64,000 nucleotides of DNA from Arthrinium phaeospermum (Eukaryota > Ascomycota > Sordariomycetes > Amphisphaeriales > Apiosporaceae): NCBI GenBank assembly GCA_006503535.1, contig QYRS01000006.1:248001-312000 (forward strand). Reading direction: 5' to 3'. Of this stretch, positions 31,856 through 46,181 are shown piece after piece; positions within the stretch are counted from its first letter, which is position 1, and each line of letters begins with the position of its first letter. The translations under genes were made by a program, and so were the position numbers. The notes under the pieces are model-generated. The model saw nothing but the letters and a program-made list of their open reading frames with translations. It searched no databases and was not told the DNA's origin.

Positions 31856-32858
31856 GGGGACAGGACAGAGACAGGAAGAGGCCGCTAAATGGGCCGAGGT
31901 CGCGCTCTATGTGTAAAGTCGGGAACGACTGGCCGACGGGTTGCACCGGTTTCGTACCCTACCTAGGTAGGTACCACCTAAGCTGCTAGGTCGTGTAAGG
32001 GGGCGGATTCCGTTCAAGGTATCCGTATGCACATCGGATAAGTCGATCCACGTTTGGGTGAGGCGTTGCCTACTGCATGGATGAGTGAGCACGCCGCTGC
32101 TGCACCTTCAACTGCGAGAGTACAGGCTTTCGTTGCGCTTGAATAATGGACAGAACTTCGGGCCAATTCTACAACAAGGCAAATAGATGGGCTTCGATGA
32201 ACTGTATGTGATTGGGAATGATTTGATGGCGGTCGTGTCTTTAGGCTCGGCCTCCAAGGGTTACAAGCAATTGTGGCTTGCGCTACAAGATCTGTGGCGC
32301 TTACCTAAGGTGCCGACCAGTAGTTTAGGAAGTGAGTGGCGGCACTAGATAATTCGCTACATATATCATTCCGTACGTGTTGCAAGAACACATGGCAAGC
32401 TGGTGGACGTCGTCGAGAGATAATTTCCAATTCCGATTTCGAAATGGAGACTATATACCTCAACTGCTTCATCAATCTTGACTATCTTCAACAGCGAAAG
32501 GTATCAACATTCAACTACAAAACTTTAGGGACGAATGCACCAAGTAATCTCAGATGATAGCGACGCTGATATATGCATTGGTTCCGTTTCCCCGTTATCA
32601 TAACTGCTACACGTCGCAGTGAATACAGCCGTTCTATTTACACGTCGCAAGTTCTTTCCCCAGAGCTTGATCGATATGAACGCCGTTCCAAACCCGTGTT
32701 GGGTCCGGAAGTTGGACCAGCCAATGCACAAGAAGAAGCAGTCCATGGGAACCAATGAAACAAGCACGAAACCCTTGGATAATCGTGCTTCTCCATTTGA
32801 AATATATACAAAAGAATTTGGTGGGAATGCCCTCCCCCTTATTCCGGCCTGCTTCCGC
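31856..32858. other. ssn3 promoter and 3' side of the secreted protein gene
   Basis: About 1 kb. It includes the partly palindromic CCTA/TAGG run CTACCTAGGTAGGTACC (31959-31975) upstream of ssn3. The rest is unremarkable, AT-richer sequence with no supported gene. Confidence 0.45.
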
Positions 32859-33392
32859 TCAAACGGCGGCGAGGAAGAGCCCGATGAGGCCCGCCACGAG
32901 ACCCGCGCCCGCCGCCCGCCGCGGCCCCTCCTGGCCGCGACCGGGCAGGCCCGCCCCGTTGCTGGCGTCCAGGATCGGCTCGTGCCAGCCGCAGTGGACG
33001 GTGGTGGGCCACTGGACGCAGCTCCAGTAGGTGGTCTGGACGAACTTGAGGTTGATGTTGTGGGAGGCGTTGGCCGGCAGCAGGCCGCCGGTGCCGTGCA
33101 GGGAGGGGACCACGGGCGCGGCCGTCACGGCTGACGAGGCAGCGCCTGAAGAAGTGAAGGAAGAGGACAGGCGCGTGTTGTTTGAGTAGGAAGTTGCGGG
33201 TGTCGGGGTGGCTGAGATGGCTAGTCTGTGGGATGGCGAGGCCATGGGGAGTGAGGAAGAAGATGATAGTGATGTTGTGGTTGCCGGCTGGAAGAGGAGC
33301 TGGGATGTGATGGGGCTTCCCTGGATTAGGGGAAGCATGATGAGAAGCCAGAGCACGTGGATTTGCATCCACGACGTTGTTATAGACAGCAT
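32859..33392 (-). CDS. small secreted protein, possible GPI anchor
   Basis: Single exon, 177 aa. The N-terminus from the chosen ATG (MLSITTSWMQIHVLWLLIML) is a hydrophobic signal peptide; an upstream in-frame extension to 33521 would bury it and was rejected. The middle is Ser/Thr/Pro-rich and probably O-glycosylated. The conserved-looking part is NINLKFVQTTYWSCVQWPTT followed by VHCGWHEPILDA, with two Cys that could pair. A Gly/Arg spacer and a hydrophobic tail (GLVAGLIGLFLAAV) end the protein, the pattern of a GPI attachment signal with a likely site around the Asn/Gly of DASNGAGL. Similar short proteins with a WxxCxxxPTTxHCGW-like segment are known to me only as uncharacterised fungal proteins. 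Cell wall or surface location is inferred. Confidence 0.72.
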   Translation of the reverse strand: MLSITTSWMQIHVLWLLIMLPLIQGSPITSQLLFQPATTTSLSSSSSLPMASPSHRLAISATPTPATSYSNNTRLSSSFTSSGAASSAVTAAPVVPSLHGTGGLLPANASHNINLKFVQTTYWSCVQWPTTVHCGWHEPILDASNGAGLPGRGQEGPRRAAGAGLVAGLIGLFLAAV

Positions 33393-36300
33393 GGCTCTGG
33401 TTTGTGTTAAAGAATCAAGTATGATAGATATACTCTCGTCTTTTGATAACGGCGATGAGTCCCCCGTGGAAAAAGTTGAAGCCGCGTTGTTTGAGTTGGT
33501 GATGATGATGATGATGCCCAAGCCGCCAGTGAATATGGATATACAATTAAGCCTTCAAGAGGAAATGCTCGCAGGGTGATCGTTCAACGATGATGACCTG
33601 AAGGGTAGAGATGGAAAACGTGAGAGCAGACACCAGGCGCTCGTTACACACAAATGGGCAGAAGAAATCGAAACAAAGAGTCACATACCCAGGAAACGCA
33701 AAGCGAGTAAGAAGCAGGAATCGAAAGTGACAGAAAGTCGGTGCCGCCCTGTTTGAACGGATGACTTACTCATATATCTCACAATTAACCTGCTGCTACT
33801 GGGTTAGGCACTCGGGATGTTCCAACAGAGATGCAAGTCAGGGCCAAAGGGGGGTGCTATGCTGCACGCAAAGCCCCTCATCCTTTGGGCTTCTTTTGCC
33901 CTCTCGTCTGCTGTGCCCAGATTTGCAGGAGTGCATCACGTCGGCAGTCTGGTAGGTGATCCAGCAGCATGTTTCCGGAAAATTCTATGACTCCCTTTAT
34001 CGATCCCCATATACGATGGTGGCTTGCCTGCTGCTTGCTTGTTTCGTGCGACGATTCGACAGGTAGCAGGAAGCCGAAAGCAAGCAACGCACGCCAGTTG
34101 CCAGTAGCTCCAAAGGGGGTCGTTTGCCTACTGTCGCGGCCTAAGGCGTTGGCGGCCAAACGGCTGGCCAGCAGGCCGTCTCCCACGGGGTTGCCAAGAG
34201 CCGCCGGTGTGGGGGAGCTTTTGGGCAGGTTTTGGGACGGATTGGCCGCCCGCCTGTCATTGTCCGGTTTGCTGGCAGCGATTTTGGATCATTGAATCGT
34301 ACCTACTGATCACTGATCACTGATCGAAAATGCGACGAATATTTCCGTTGGAACCGAACCCCCTCCATCCCTCGTCTTTTGTTTCTGAGTCATTGGCTTA
34401 GGTAGGGGTTCTTGTTTCCTCTTCGCATTTCAGTTTGTCATGGAAGAGGAGGTTTGGAGAACTCGGGCGGGGTGTGAGAGCAAGTCTTTTCTTGATGCGA
34501 CGTGGGCGTGGCTTGCGGCGAAGGCGGGGTTCGATCATTTTGCTGGGATCCTGCCATCTGCCATCTGATAACATTATTCGATGCCGCCCAGCCGTCCACG
34601 ATATATTACGTATGGGCATTTATTTTGCTGACCACCTCCAGCTCGGTGGGCTGAAGAAAGCTCAAAGAGAAAAACAAGTTGGTTACTCTGACAAGTGCAG
34701 GCAATGGCTTGCCTTCTACGTCAGACGAAACGTGGGCTTCAAGCTGCCTGTGAGCTCCGATAAGGCTTGATTGCTCTCCATGTACCTTCCTTGCATTATA
34801 CGTGATCAATTATTGTGCTATGCTTGCTCAATGCATGCGGGAAGGGCGGAAGATCCAGTCTTCAGCCTGCCCCTTTGGCAGGTGGGCATCAAGCTAATCA
34901 TCGCCTATAAAAGTAGGGAGGTAGAATACTCGCCAACTCTCCAGCAGGCTGACTGTGTTTGGGGAACTGAGAAGGTCCTTACATAGCCGCTCTGTGCCAT
35001 AATGAAGTCCCAAGGCCCGATCCAATCACAGGCCTGATACCAGTTGCCAGCGGTTAGCGTCCGTCCCTAAGCCTCCCTTCCACTGCCTAGCAGCCAAGCT
35101 TTTACGTCAACTTTCATTGATGGTGGTTTTTGCAGAGAGCAGCGCCTCCGACCCCATCGAATCACAGCCTGCCTACACGTGAATACATAAAAACAACCAA
35201 GTAGGGAATCAGGTACATGTGCTCTACTCGAAGGGCTGAGGTGCCTGGTTTTCGAAACACCAAAGCTATATTTATCTTATCACGGCTTACCATGTGGGAA
35301 AGGGCTGGGGTCTCTCGTCAGACAATGCCCCCGTACATTTCGCTGGACATCTGATATGCATAGCCGGCTGTATCCCCAACTCGGTCGGTCCATGGATGAA
35401 TGGAGGGTCTCTCGGCAGGCAGGCGACTGGCAAGCCTTACGAAGGCAGGCACCAGACCCGCGATCTGGCCTATCACGACCCGAGATGCTGCATAGATCAG
35501 CTCCTCCTTGTCACCTCGTCAGCGTATACGGTACCGTACCGATGATGGCTCTGCCTGCCTGCCTGCGTACTGCTGTTCCACACATGTCTTTTCCCCTGGT
35601 TCCTGTCAGCCCTTTTTCTTCTTCCTTGCTTCTTTCCTTTGCTCCTCCTACTCGACTGGGCATTGCTATAAATTACGAGCCGTGAAGAAGCCATTGTTTC
35701 GCCGGAGGAATTTGCTCTTCCTTGACCGTCTTGTCTTGTCTTGAAACCTGGATTTCAACGGGCCGATCTGCTAGATATCAATCTTTGTCTGTTTCATTGG
35801 CCTTTGCCCGGCACGACTTGCCTTCCCCTCCACCCCTCCGTACCCGTTTTCTCAGAGGCAGCTTTCGGGTTCCCCGCTTTCACTGTCGCATCCTGAGCAG
35901 GACGGGAACAGAACCAGCAAATCCCCCCATCTCTTCGTCTCCCTTTTTTTTTATCCTGCCGGAATAATAACGACGACAACTCAACAAGTGGGATCGAAAA
36001 GGAGAAAATAAAAAACCGCAGGTCCGAACTCGCAATTGCTGTTGACGATAAGCCGGCATACAGCCAGGACCACTACCGAATCACCCACCAGGATTGAAGG
36101 ACCTCTTCTTGCCGCTTTGTCTAGGTATACAGTTCGGTCCACATCACGTCGGTAGCGCTTAGTTGGCAGACCAGACCGGGATCGCATTGTCTTGTCCACC
36201 CCATCCGTTGCATTGTCCAACAGCTATTCTCCGGCCTGTGACAAGACAAGGAAGGCATTAGCTACCTAGCCCGATCTCCAGTTGCTCTTCCCTGTCCTGC

Positions 36301-36430
36301 TTCTGCTTGCTTGCTCTCCTCGGATTGACCTTGCGTTTTCGAGCTTCTCTCTCCCCAACCCAACAACCGCAACCAACATTGATACATTGTCCACTTCCCC
36401 GAGGCCATACATACATACATAGACGACACA
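33393..36430. other. 3 kb divergent promoter region of the secreted protein and mpk1
   Basis: It holds upstream sequences of the secreted protein gene (-) and the MAP kinase gene (+). It includes a three-copy 7-base repeat (34305-34325) and a CT-rich leader-like zone from about 35,600 to 36,430 ending in CATACATACATAGACGACACA just before the kinase start. No supported gene. Confidence 0.45.
34305..34325. repeat. three tandem copies of ACTGATC
   Basis: Exact 3 x 7-base tandem repeat. It contains three GATC sites and no function is apparent. Confidence 0.8.
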
Positions 36431-38260
<1,830 letters not shown>

Positions 38261-39729
38261 AGAGTGACTGCTGGCGGGGAGGGCCTGAAGGTCTTGCCCG
38301 CGTTGCAGGATTGATCTATTGGGAGAATCTCCGATTGGCAGGCAGATGTTGGATTTTCAAACCACTGGGTAATTTGACCCAGGGGCTGGGGCCGGGCACT
38401 CAATGCGCCATGTTTGGGTACAACCACTCACTGGGCGCCAAACTACATTATACGACTATCAAAAAGCAAATGGTGGGAAAGCGAGCGCCACGCCCGCCCA
38501 CGTCTCAATGGGTATTCCTTTTTATATCATTTTTTCTCATGTCGCAAAGTGAGGGAGGGGAAGAAGCATGGAAGAAGAGCAAGCGCTTTGTCTGTCGGTC
38601 TACTTCGAGTTCTTGTTTTTCTAAAGATGGATAGCTATTATGGAGCGAAAGAGAAGGCGTCTCTCTGTCTTCCCGAGGCTCAGACGAGATGAATCCAATC
38701 CAAAGTAATCATAATATCCCGCGATGCCTGCTCGTCTGTCTGTGTTGCGGCTGATTTGATTGGTCGGACGGAAATAAATCTGGGCGTGGAAGCCACAGCC
38801 ACTCCCCGGCGCTTAATTGGCCCGGGGGGGCCTTTGCCGAGGGCGGCTTTCAGGTAGGCAGACTGACCAACCCATTACGAGGCATGGACAGAGTATGCTT
38901 GGCTGTGTGTGGTAGGTCGATATGTATGCCAGCCTCTTGTCATGTGGGACAGATATATGCAGGTTTTATTGATTGGTGCATGTGCCTCGAGGTAGGTGGC
39001 ATGCATATGTATATGTCGGCTTTCTTCAGCTGGACCGTCTTCAAGCCGGGGACGTAGATTGATTGAATGCTACGTTATGGGCAGGACGGCGAGGATAAGG
39101 CTTTGGGGTCGGCTTGGACTGGAGGCGATTGTGTGCCCGACGCTTGAGGGGGTGTTCTCGAGGCGCATAGATGTAGGTAGGTATGCTTGGGTTAGGGTGT
39201 ATATGGCTTCATGTATAGCTACACTACTGAGGATCACATTGTGCCCATACCGACGCAGTTACAGGGTCACCCTAACATCTTTTCCAGTAATGTTATCCAC
39301 GACAAGATATGATTCAAATTGTGTTGGTTTTCTAAAATAGAAAAAGGGCAGATCTATATACACTCAAGGAGCAGACAGAGACGCCGCCCGTCGTGCTCGA
39401 CTGTGATGGTTCCATCTACATAAGACCCGTGAAGAAAAGAAGTTAAAAACAGGGCTCCCATAAGAGCCGAAAAACAACATCCCGAACCGTAATAGGTCCC
39501 CCCTCGTCGTTCCCGTTTTGTTGAAATAGTAAAACTAACCGCCAACGCCTTGGTCCCTTTATGTGAAGGTGAAAATCGTAAAATCCCGTATTAAATCCTG
39601 CTCATTTCGTCCCCGTTTCGTTCGTATCGCATCCTTTTCCCACACGCCCCGTGCGCGCTACGCCATCACCATGGCCACCCCCTCCTTCCTCTCCCTCATT
39701 AAGTAAACTGCCGCTGCCGTACCCTCTCT
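38261..39729. other. convergent 3' regions of mps1 and the DUF3455 gene
   Basis: 1.5 kb downstream of two convergent genes. A TAGG pair lies at 39173-39184. No supported gene. Confidence 0.45.
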
Positions 39730-40810
39730 CTACCCGTAGAACCAGTACTGCGCCGTATACGGCACGCTAATCGTCGTGTCCGCCTCGGAGCACGCAATCG
39801 ACGCCCCGCCCGACGTGTAGACCCGGTACACCTCCGACACCCCGCCCTGCGAGCCCCCCGACCCGTTGTCCCCCAGCTTCAGCCAGGCGACGGCGCCGGT
39901 ATCGAGGAGACCCTTGTCGGCGCCCGCGGGGCGGCGGTGTCGTTGAGCTTCTTGGCCACCAGCTTCTGGGAGGTGCCGAACAGGTCGAAGGTCGGCACGC
40001 CGGCGGCGTCGAAGTAGTGGTGTCCGATCGCCTTCCGGGACGACGAGAGGACTCCGTCCATGGTCAGGTCCGGGTCCGACCCGATGCCGTGGAAGGGGTC
40101 GGGGACGTAGGCGGCGTACTTGGTTAGGTGGTTGCCGACGATGTTGAGGGGTAGGTCCGTCTTGCGGAGGACGTTGTCGGTCAGGCTGGACCAGGCTTCC
40201 TCGCTCAGGGCCTGCTGGGCCTCAGAAGAAGAAGAGGGGGAAGAGGTGCTGCCGGGCGCCAGGTCGGTGATGTCGTAGAGCACGGCGAGGGCGCCCGTGG
40301 CCGACGAGGCCGTGGAGTCGGCGCGGGCGCAGGTGTAGTTTTGGATCCCGTGGCCGACGACGATGTGCTGGAGCTTGCCTGAGGGACCGGGAAGCTGGGT
40401 GCCGCCTGGAGGAAGGGTCGGGTGTTAGTGGGGGTTCTGATATAGGGGTGAGGTCTATATGTTAGTAGACTTACTACCGGTGGAGGGGAGAGTCGGGCCA
40501 GTGGCGGGTCCGGTGGTGGCAGACGCTGAGGCCGAAGTGGAATCCGTCGCAGATGCCGTCGTCGAGGACTCGGGGACATTGCTGGAGGAGACTGCGGGTG
40601 TGCCACCACACTTGGTTTTGTTAGTGGTTTGGTTCGCTATAGCAGAGCGGCTATGGTATATCGCGACCAAAGCAGGTAGTAGGAAGGGCTTCGATGAGAC
40701 AGGAGCAAGAGTTGAGAAGCAGAAAAAAAAAGACTTACTCGTCTCCTCACAGGGCCAGCCGTGGCCGAGGACAGAGCCGTAGCAAACACGAAGAGAGTTT
40801 GAGGCAGCAT
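39730..40810 (-). pseudogene. secreted DUF3455 protein, frameshifted near C-terminus
   Basis: Three exons can be traced: 40810-40739, 40610-40475 and 40405 onward (donors GTAAGT, acceptors CCAAG and CCAG, phases kept). The start MLPQTLFVFATALSSATA is a signal peptide. A Ser/Thr-rich linker follows, then LPGPSGKLQHIVVGHGIQNY-TC, matching the start of DUF3455, a family of secreted fungal proteins of unknown function. The open frame ends at 39879 with a short odd tail (244 aa), but the expected C-terminal part (VAWLKLGDNGSGG, then ASIACSEADTTISVPYTAQY and WFYG) is read in another frame to a stop at 39730. One missing base in the run of four C on the coding strand (39928-39931) explains this, and the intact length would be 294 aa. 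It could be a sequencing or assembly error or a real mutation, so the label pseudogene is provisional. The DUF3455 call comes from recognised motifs. Confidence 0.75.
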
Positions 40811-42309
40811 TTTCGTGGTGTGTTGGGTGTGGTGGGTTGGGGGGGATGTGTATAAGTCCCAAAGAAGAAGAGTGACGACAGACAGGTCTGGGATATAACA
40901 GAGATATAACAGAACGGAAGGAAGAGCCCAACCACGAGGAGAGAGAGATTCGGGAAAGGTAATAGGTTGTCTAGCGCGCGCCACTCATACACCAGGCAGG
41001 GGAAACAGCCAGAGAGAGCGAATGCCACTCTTTATCTTCTTTCCTTTTTCAGATTGAGAGGCAGCAGCGTGGGCAGGCGGGCGGGCAGGTGCGTGTGTGT
41101 AACCGGGTCGGGCGGCCGTTGTTGGGCGCTTAAGAATAGAAACGGGTGGGTGAGCTTCCGGAGCTAAAAAGAACTGGCTGGCTGCTGGGCCTGGTTAAGA
41201 ATAGAAATAGGTAGTGTACCAAACAAACCAAACGAACGGGCGGCGAATCTACACCCCCACGATGAAATGGATATATAACGATCTAGTGATATAGGGACAA
41301 CGAAAGACTAGGAGACAGAGAGAGGAACAAGTGGGAAAACCCGGTTATGGTTGCTGTTACTGGGTCTTCTTCCGGAGGCGTAGAGGGAAGAGGAAAGGTA
41401 GGTGAGAGGAGGATGCTCCGGTTTATATCTCTTTTTCACAGATCTCACTTACTCGTTTATTGTTTGAGACGATTACTACGACTACGACGTACGACTTACC
41501 CCTTCGTCATATTGCTCGAGATAATGCTGATCCAAGACGGGGTATGATTGTCTTTGTGTCGGAGAGATGCTTGGGGGTTGCCAGAGTGCTGGGCAGGCAT
41601 CGCCATCCCACCACCAACACGAAGAGTGGGAGAGAATGAGAGAGCAGGGCCTAACTCGGTTACACACCCCTCTCACTCTTCTTTCCCCTCGTCCCTCGCC
41701 AATGCCTGGTGGTTGGTGGATATTCAGGCCAGTACCACCTTTGTAAGTAGGTAAGCCCGGCCTGGCCTGGTTACAGCCGTGCATGTACGTATGCAGGTAC
41801 GGTGCTACCGTCCAGCTTTGGGAAACAACTCAGGTGAGAGTCAGAGTGAGCAAGTGAGTAATAAAAACGCGGACCAAGAGAAAAAACCCAGACAAACTTG
41901 AATATGCAGAGACGGACGGGCTGACAGGGGAATGGTAGTGCAAGGGACCGGGGCCTTGTTGCTAAAAGGAAGGCAGGAACAGGGTTAGATAGACGGGCTT
42001 AGTAGCATGGATTCCCGGGATGGGTGGACCAGGTTGCTTGCAGGGTGGAGAGAGAGGTGTCGGTCTTTTTTTCGACGATACACACACAAGTAGTAGTAGG
42101 TACTTGCATACGGAGGCGCGCACACGAAATAAAACCCCTGCGCCTGCAGAAAGATGCGTTTCCGATATGACATATTCGACGGGCGACGCTGCCAGGTGTT
42201 CTGTGCGTCCGTCAACCGTGTTCGTGGTCTCCTTGGTTTCGTGAGTTGTACTTGTAGGTAGTGGGATGGATCGATCTCTTCCACCAACAGTCCAGGCCCA
42301 TTATGTCAG

Positions 42310-42328
42310 GTCCCTGTTATAGAAACAG
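42310..42328. repeat. short perfect inverted repeat
   Basis: CCCTGTT-ATAGA-AACAGGG, a 7-base stem with a 5-base loop. It has no U-run and no neighbouring gene, so any function is doubtful. Confidence 0.4.
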
Positions 42329-45300
42329 GGCATCTGACATCGGACCAGACTGATGTTTGTTCGGGTTCGCGGCACGCAGAAGGGTCCATCAGAAAGCGGC
42401 CCTTGGCATGGGTTGGCGGCAAAAAATATAGATCTTGGAATGCTTCCTGGCTTGGCTGGGGCGAAGGCCTCGAGGCAAACCAACTCACGATGCGTCGTCG
42501 CATCGGCCGAAATGATTTTAAGGACAAGCCTTTAGTTGTTAGTCGAGTCTCACTCTCTGTGGCTGGCTCGTGGCTACCGACCTGACGCCAGCGGCGACGC
42601 GGCTAACGTGTTGGTACCTAGAATGTGGAAGGCAACCAACACCAACTGCATCTAGCGCGGCTCCCATCTGCTTCGCTTTGCTCCCCTCGTCGTCAGAGTA
42701 GCATTCCCCATCTGTGTCTAGAATCTCTCTCAAGCCTGGCCCCAGCCCTGGACGGACGCATGGACCCTATATGATCCTCCTGCCTATTGCGACACTGACA
42801 GTGACCCTACCCCACCGGTGCGCAGGGATGGAGACTGGTAAAGCCAACTCAACTTGCAGCAAAGCTGGATTAGCGAGCGGCACGATTTTAATTAATCGAT
42901 GTCGGTAGACGACTGCTGTGAGATGAAAGGCGCTGAAGAAAGGTATGCTTATCAGGTATGCTTGTTTACGAACTGAAAATGGAATTGATTGATTGGAGAC
43001 AGCAACACGCAAATACAATACAATTGTTGTCCTGATGTGTTGTCAGTGAGAAACACATTGGACGTCTGCTCAGAGCCCTACCAGGGAAACCCCTCTCGAG
43101 GGAGCGATCTGCAGCCATTGTCCTAGCTCAGGTCGGGATGAACACTAACCAGATGCAATTCTTCCGAGTCTTCGAGTTTCACGATCTGCACCTATGTTCC
43201 TGACTACCATGCCAGCTTTTGCTACTACCTACCACCGGCCGACACCAGAAAAAAAATACAATTTGCCAGACTGTAGGCAGACAGACAGGACCGGGCTTTG
43301 CTCCACGGCGATCCAAATCCCTAATGACATGGAGCTCGCTTGGAGTTGGGATTGGAGCCAGCCTGCGCCAATATTCTGCAAGTGCACATGACAGCAGAGC
43401 CAAGCCCGAAGTTGAGATTCTAGCAAGATTCCAACAGATCCCGTTAACATGCCTTTTTACCACCAACCACTATCTCCCGTTTGGGTGGGGGGTCCGAGGG
43501 GGGATGGACGGAGCTGGTGGGAACCCCCGCATAAGGGTCTCATTTGGCAAAGTCGTTTCCAGTCTCAGGGCTGCCACATACAGATTGACTCCTACGTGAG
43601 TTACCTAGCATGCTACTGTAGACTGCCATGCTCGCATCCATTATTCGCGCATGGTATTGATGGTATGCTGGTCTGACGGTCGCTAGACTTGGAATCGTCC
43701 ATCAACCTTGACCGTGTCAATGCTTTCTTGCTGGGTCTGCCAGGTAAGCACAGTCGTCATGTTGCGACGCCTTATCTAGAGTTCATAGCTCCATGCTACG
43801 ATCTGCCTCCGACCCCGGTCCAAGTCGTATTGGGCAATTCCCAGCGGGCAGGATCAAACATGTCACCACCCCTGGTTGAAGTCAAAAACAGTGTTGTTGG
43901 TTCGAGGTTGTATTCAAAATGCACACACACAAAACAACCGCAATGACTGACTACCTAGTGAGTGGATTACCTACCAGATGCAACCTCGTGACGAAGTTTC
44001 ACGGGCGTGATCCGGCAGATTCCTCTTCCTGGGGCGATGCCATTGCCCTGGTGGGAAGGAGGCAGACCGGAGGGAGGGGAGTGAGCAATTTTGATGGTGC
44101 GGCGGCGGCCCGGGAAGAAATCCTGTAGGAAGCTATCTACTACTTACCTACTTGAGCCACGACCGAAAAGACGCCTGCCGCATGCGCCTCCTTCAGCAAG
44201 AAGGAAGCCATATGAGCGCGGGCCAAGGCCCAATTATGTGAACTTGATATCCCCATGTACAGCCCCTCGGGCCGGCGAAATGAGTGGCGGGGCATGAGGC
44301 GCTGCTCGGAAGCCCTTGAACCCATATTGATATGTGCATCGCTATTGCTGCAAGTAGGCAGGGAGAGAATGGAGGAAAACGCTCGGGTCGCGCGCGTGTG
44401 CACGCCCTGCATTCGGCCGCCGGCAAGGTCGCTCGTTTTCTCGAGGGGATCCTCCCCCAAGAAAAAGGCCGCGCATATCTTGAAACTGCCTTGTAAGGCG
44501 CGTGAGCAATGCAGCGGCGTTGGCGTCGAACAAGGGGACGGGAGGGGCTGTGTGGAAGTTACCTAGCAGCGAGTCGGCTTCTCGTCCAGCTCAGCTCGCT
44601 AAAACGCCGTGGCGCACAGCTATCATTATTATTGCTTCTGGAAGAATGCAATCTTTGCGGCCCTGCTCATTTCGTATCTGTTTCTGGTTCTTTAGATTTT
44701 CTGGCTTGCGACAACTAGGTAACCTACGTTTACATCCAACAACTGGCCAACTTGCCAACCTCAAACCCGCCGGCAACTTTCCCTGGCTGCCTGGCTACCG
44801 ACGTGTTGGTCGAGCGTGCCAAAAGGGGTCGAGCTCGGTCCACTATTGGTTTCGAATGTCCGTTCGCATTTGTTTGATGTTCGTTTTAGCGTCAATCATC
44901 CCCAACTGTCACTCATCCATCAACCCATCAACCCATCATCAAACCGTCCGTACTTTGTGAGTTCGGACGATGCCAAGCAAGAGAAGTTGCGACGGCAGCC
45001 CCAAGCCCAGACCCTCTTGCTTCTTTTGAGCCCACCAGTACATAGGATGATACTTATGATACCTAATGATTCATTCACACGCACCGCCCCCTATCCGCCA
45101 CAAGCTGGTCCGCGTCCGTCCATTCATCCTGGCTGTTTGATATTCTTCCAGGTTCGGCACGAAGCACACGGGGAAGCATCGCATGGCAAGCATGCAAGAA
45201 GAGAAGAAAGGCAACTTGAACCGCGGCAGGCTTGAAACCTCTTTCCTTCCCCGTTTTTCCCCTCGTTGTTGGGTCTCAGGATCTCGTTGGACGTGACCGC

Positions 45301-46096
45301 TTACTCACCGTGAATGCCGCCCCCTTATTGCAGTTTTCGGGAATCACGGAGCGATGGAGGGAAGAGACTGACTGCCAGTCTGTACGTCCGTCCGCCAGTT
45401 CGTTTCGGATCTCATCTCCCCTCCCTTCCATCACGTCTTCGCTCGAATGCCAGCCATCCCTTGCTCGGCCCCCTTTGCCCCTGATATGATGTTCGCCGTA
45501 ATTACCACCGCCGTTATTGTTGATCCGATGCGAACAAAGACCCCTACGGCAAAGCGCACATTGATCGCTTAGACGTGATCGGCGCAAGAGAATACCAATG
45601 CAGGGGAAGGAATCCATGCTGAGATCAACCACCCTTTTCCACGTGGTTGGGTGGATGGACACGTCCAAGATCTATCACCCATCGAGGGTGTATCCTGTTT
45701 GCATAGCATCTGAACCCAAGTGCCAGCGCTCTAGACGCACAACAGATTGCCGGTGGTGCTGCGTCTCCTTCCACTTAGCTCTGGGCGTGGGCTATCGAGA
45801 GACGCAGATTGACCGGCCGAGGTGTCTCGGCAACCCGAGCGTATGACCCGAGCGGAGGTTAATGATATGATGCACAGTCAGTGTCGGGAAGCGAAGACTG
45901 CCCAAAGGGGGGAGGTGTGTGTCAGTCAGCCAATCCGCTCATGGCGCGAACGATGTCAAGGTCGTCCTTTCCTTACCTACCTTCCTCCTTGTGGTTGGTT
46001 GACTGACTGGCTGTGTCACTCGTTACCGCAGCAGGTAAGCAACAAAAATCCTTGCCGCCCCTTTGGCTTTGGAATGGACAACCGCATCCCATCCCC

Positions 46097-46181
46097 AAAG
46101 AAAAGAAAAGGAAAAAAAGAAGGAGGAGAGGGAAAAAAGAAGAAAAGAAGAAGAAATCGAAAAAAAAAAGAAAAAAAAAAG
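46097..46181 (+). repeat. 85-base polypurine tract
   Basis: A and G only, except one TC at 46157-46158: AAAG, GGAGGAG and long A runs. Such tracts can form triplex DNA or exclude nucleosomes. No gene is attached to it. Confidence 0.75.
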
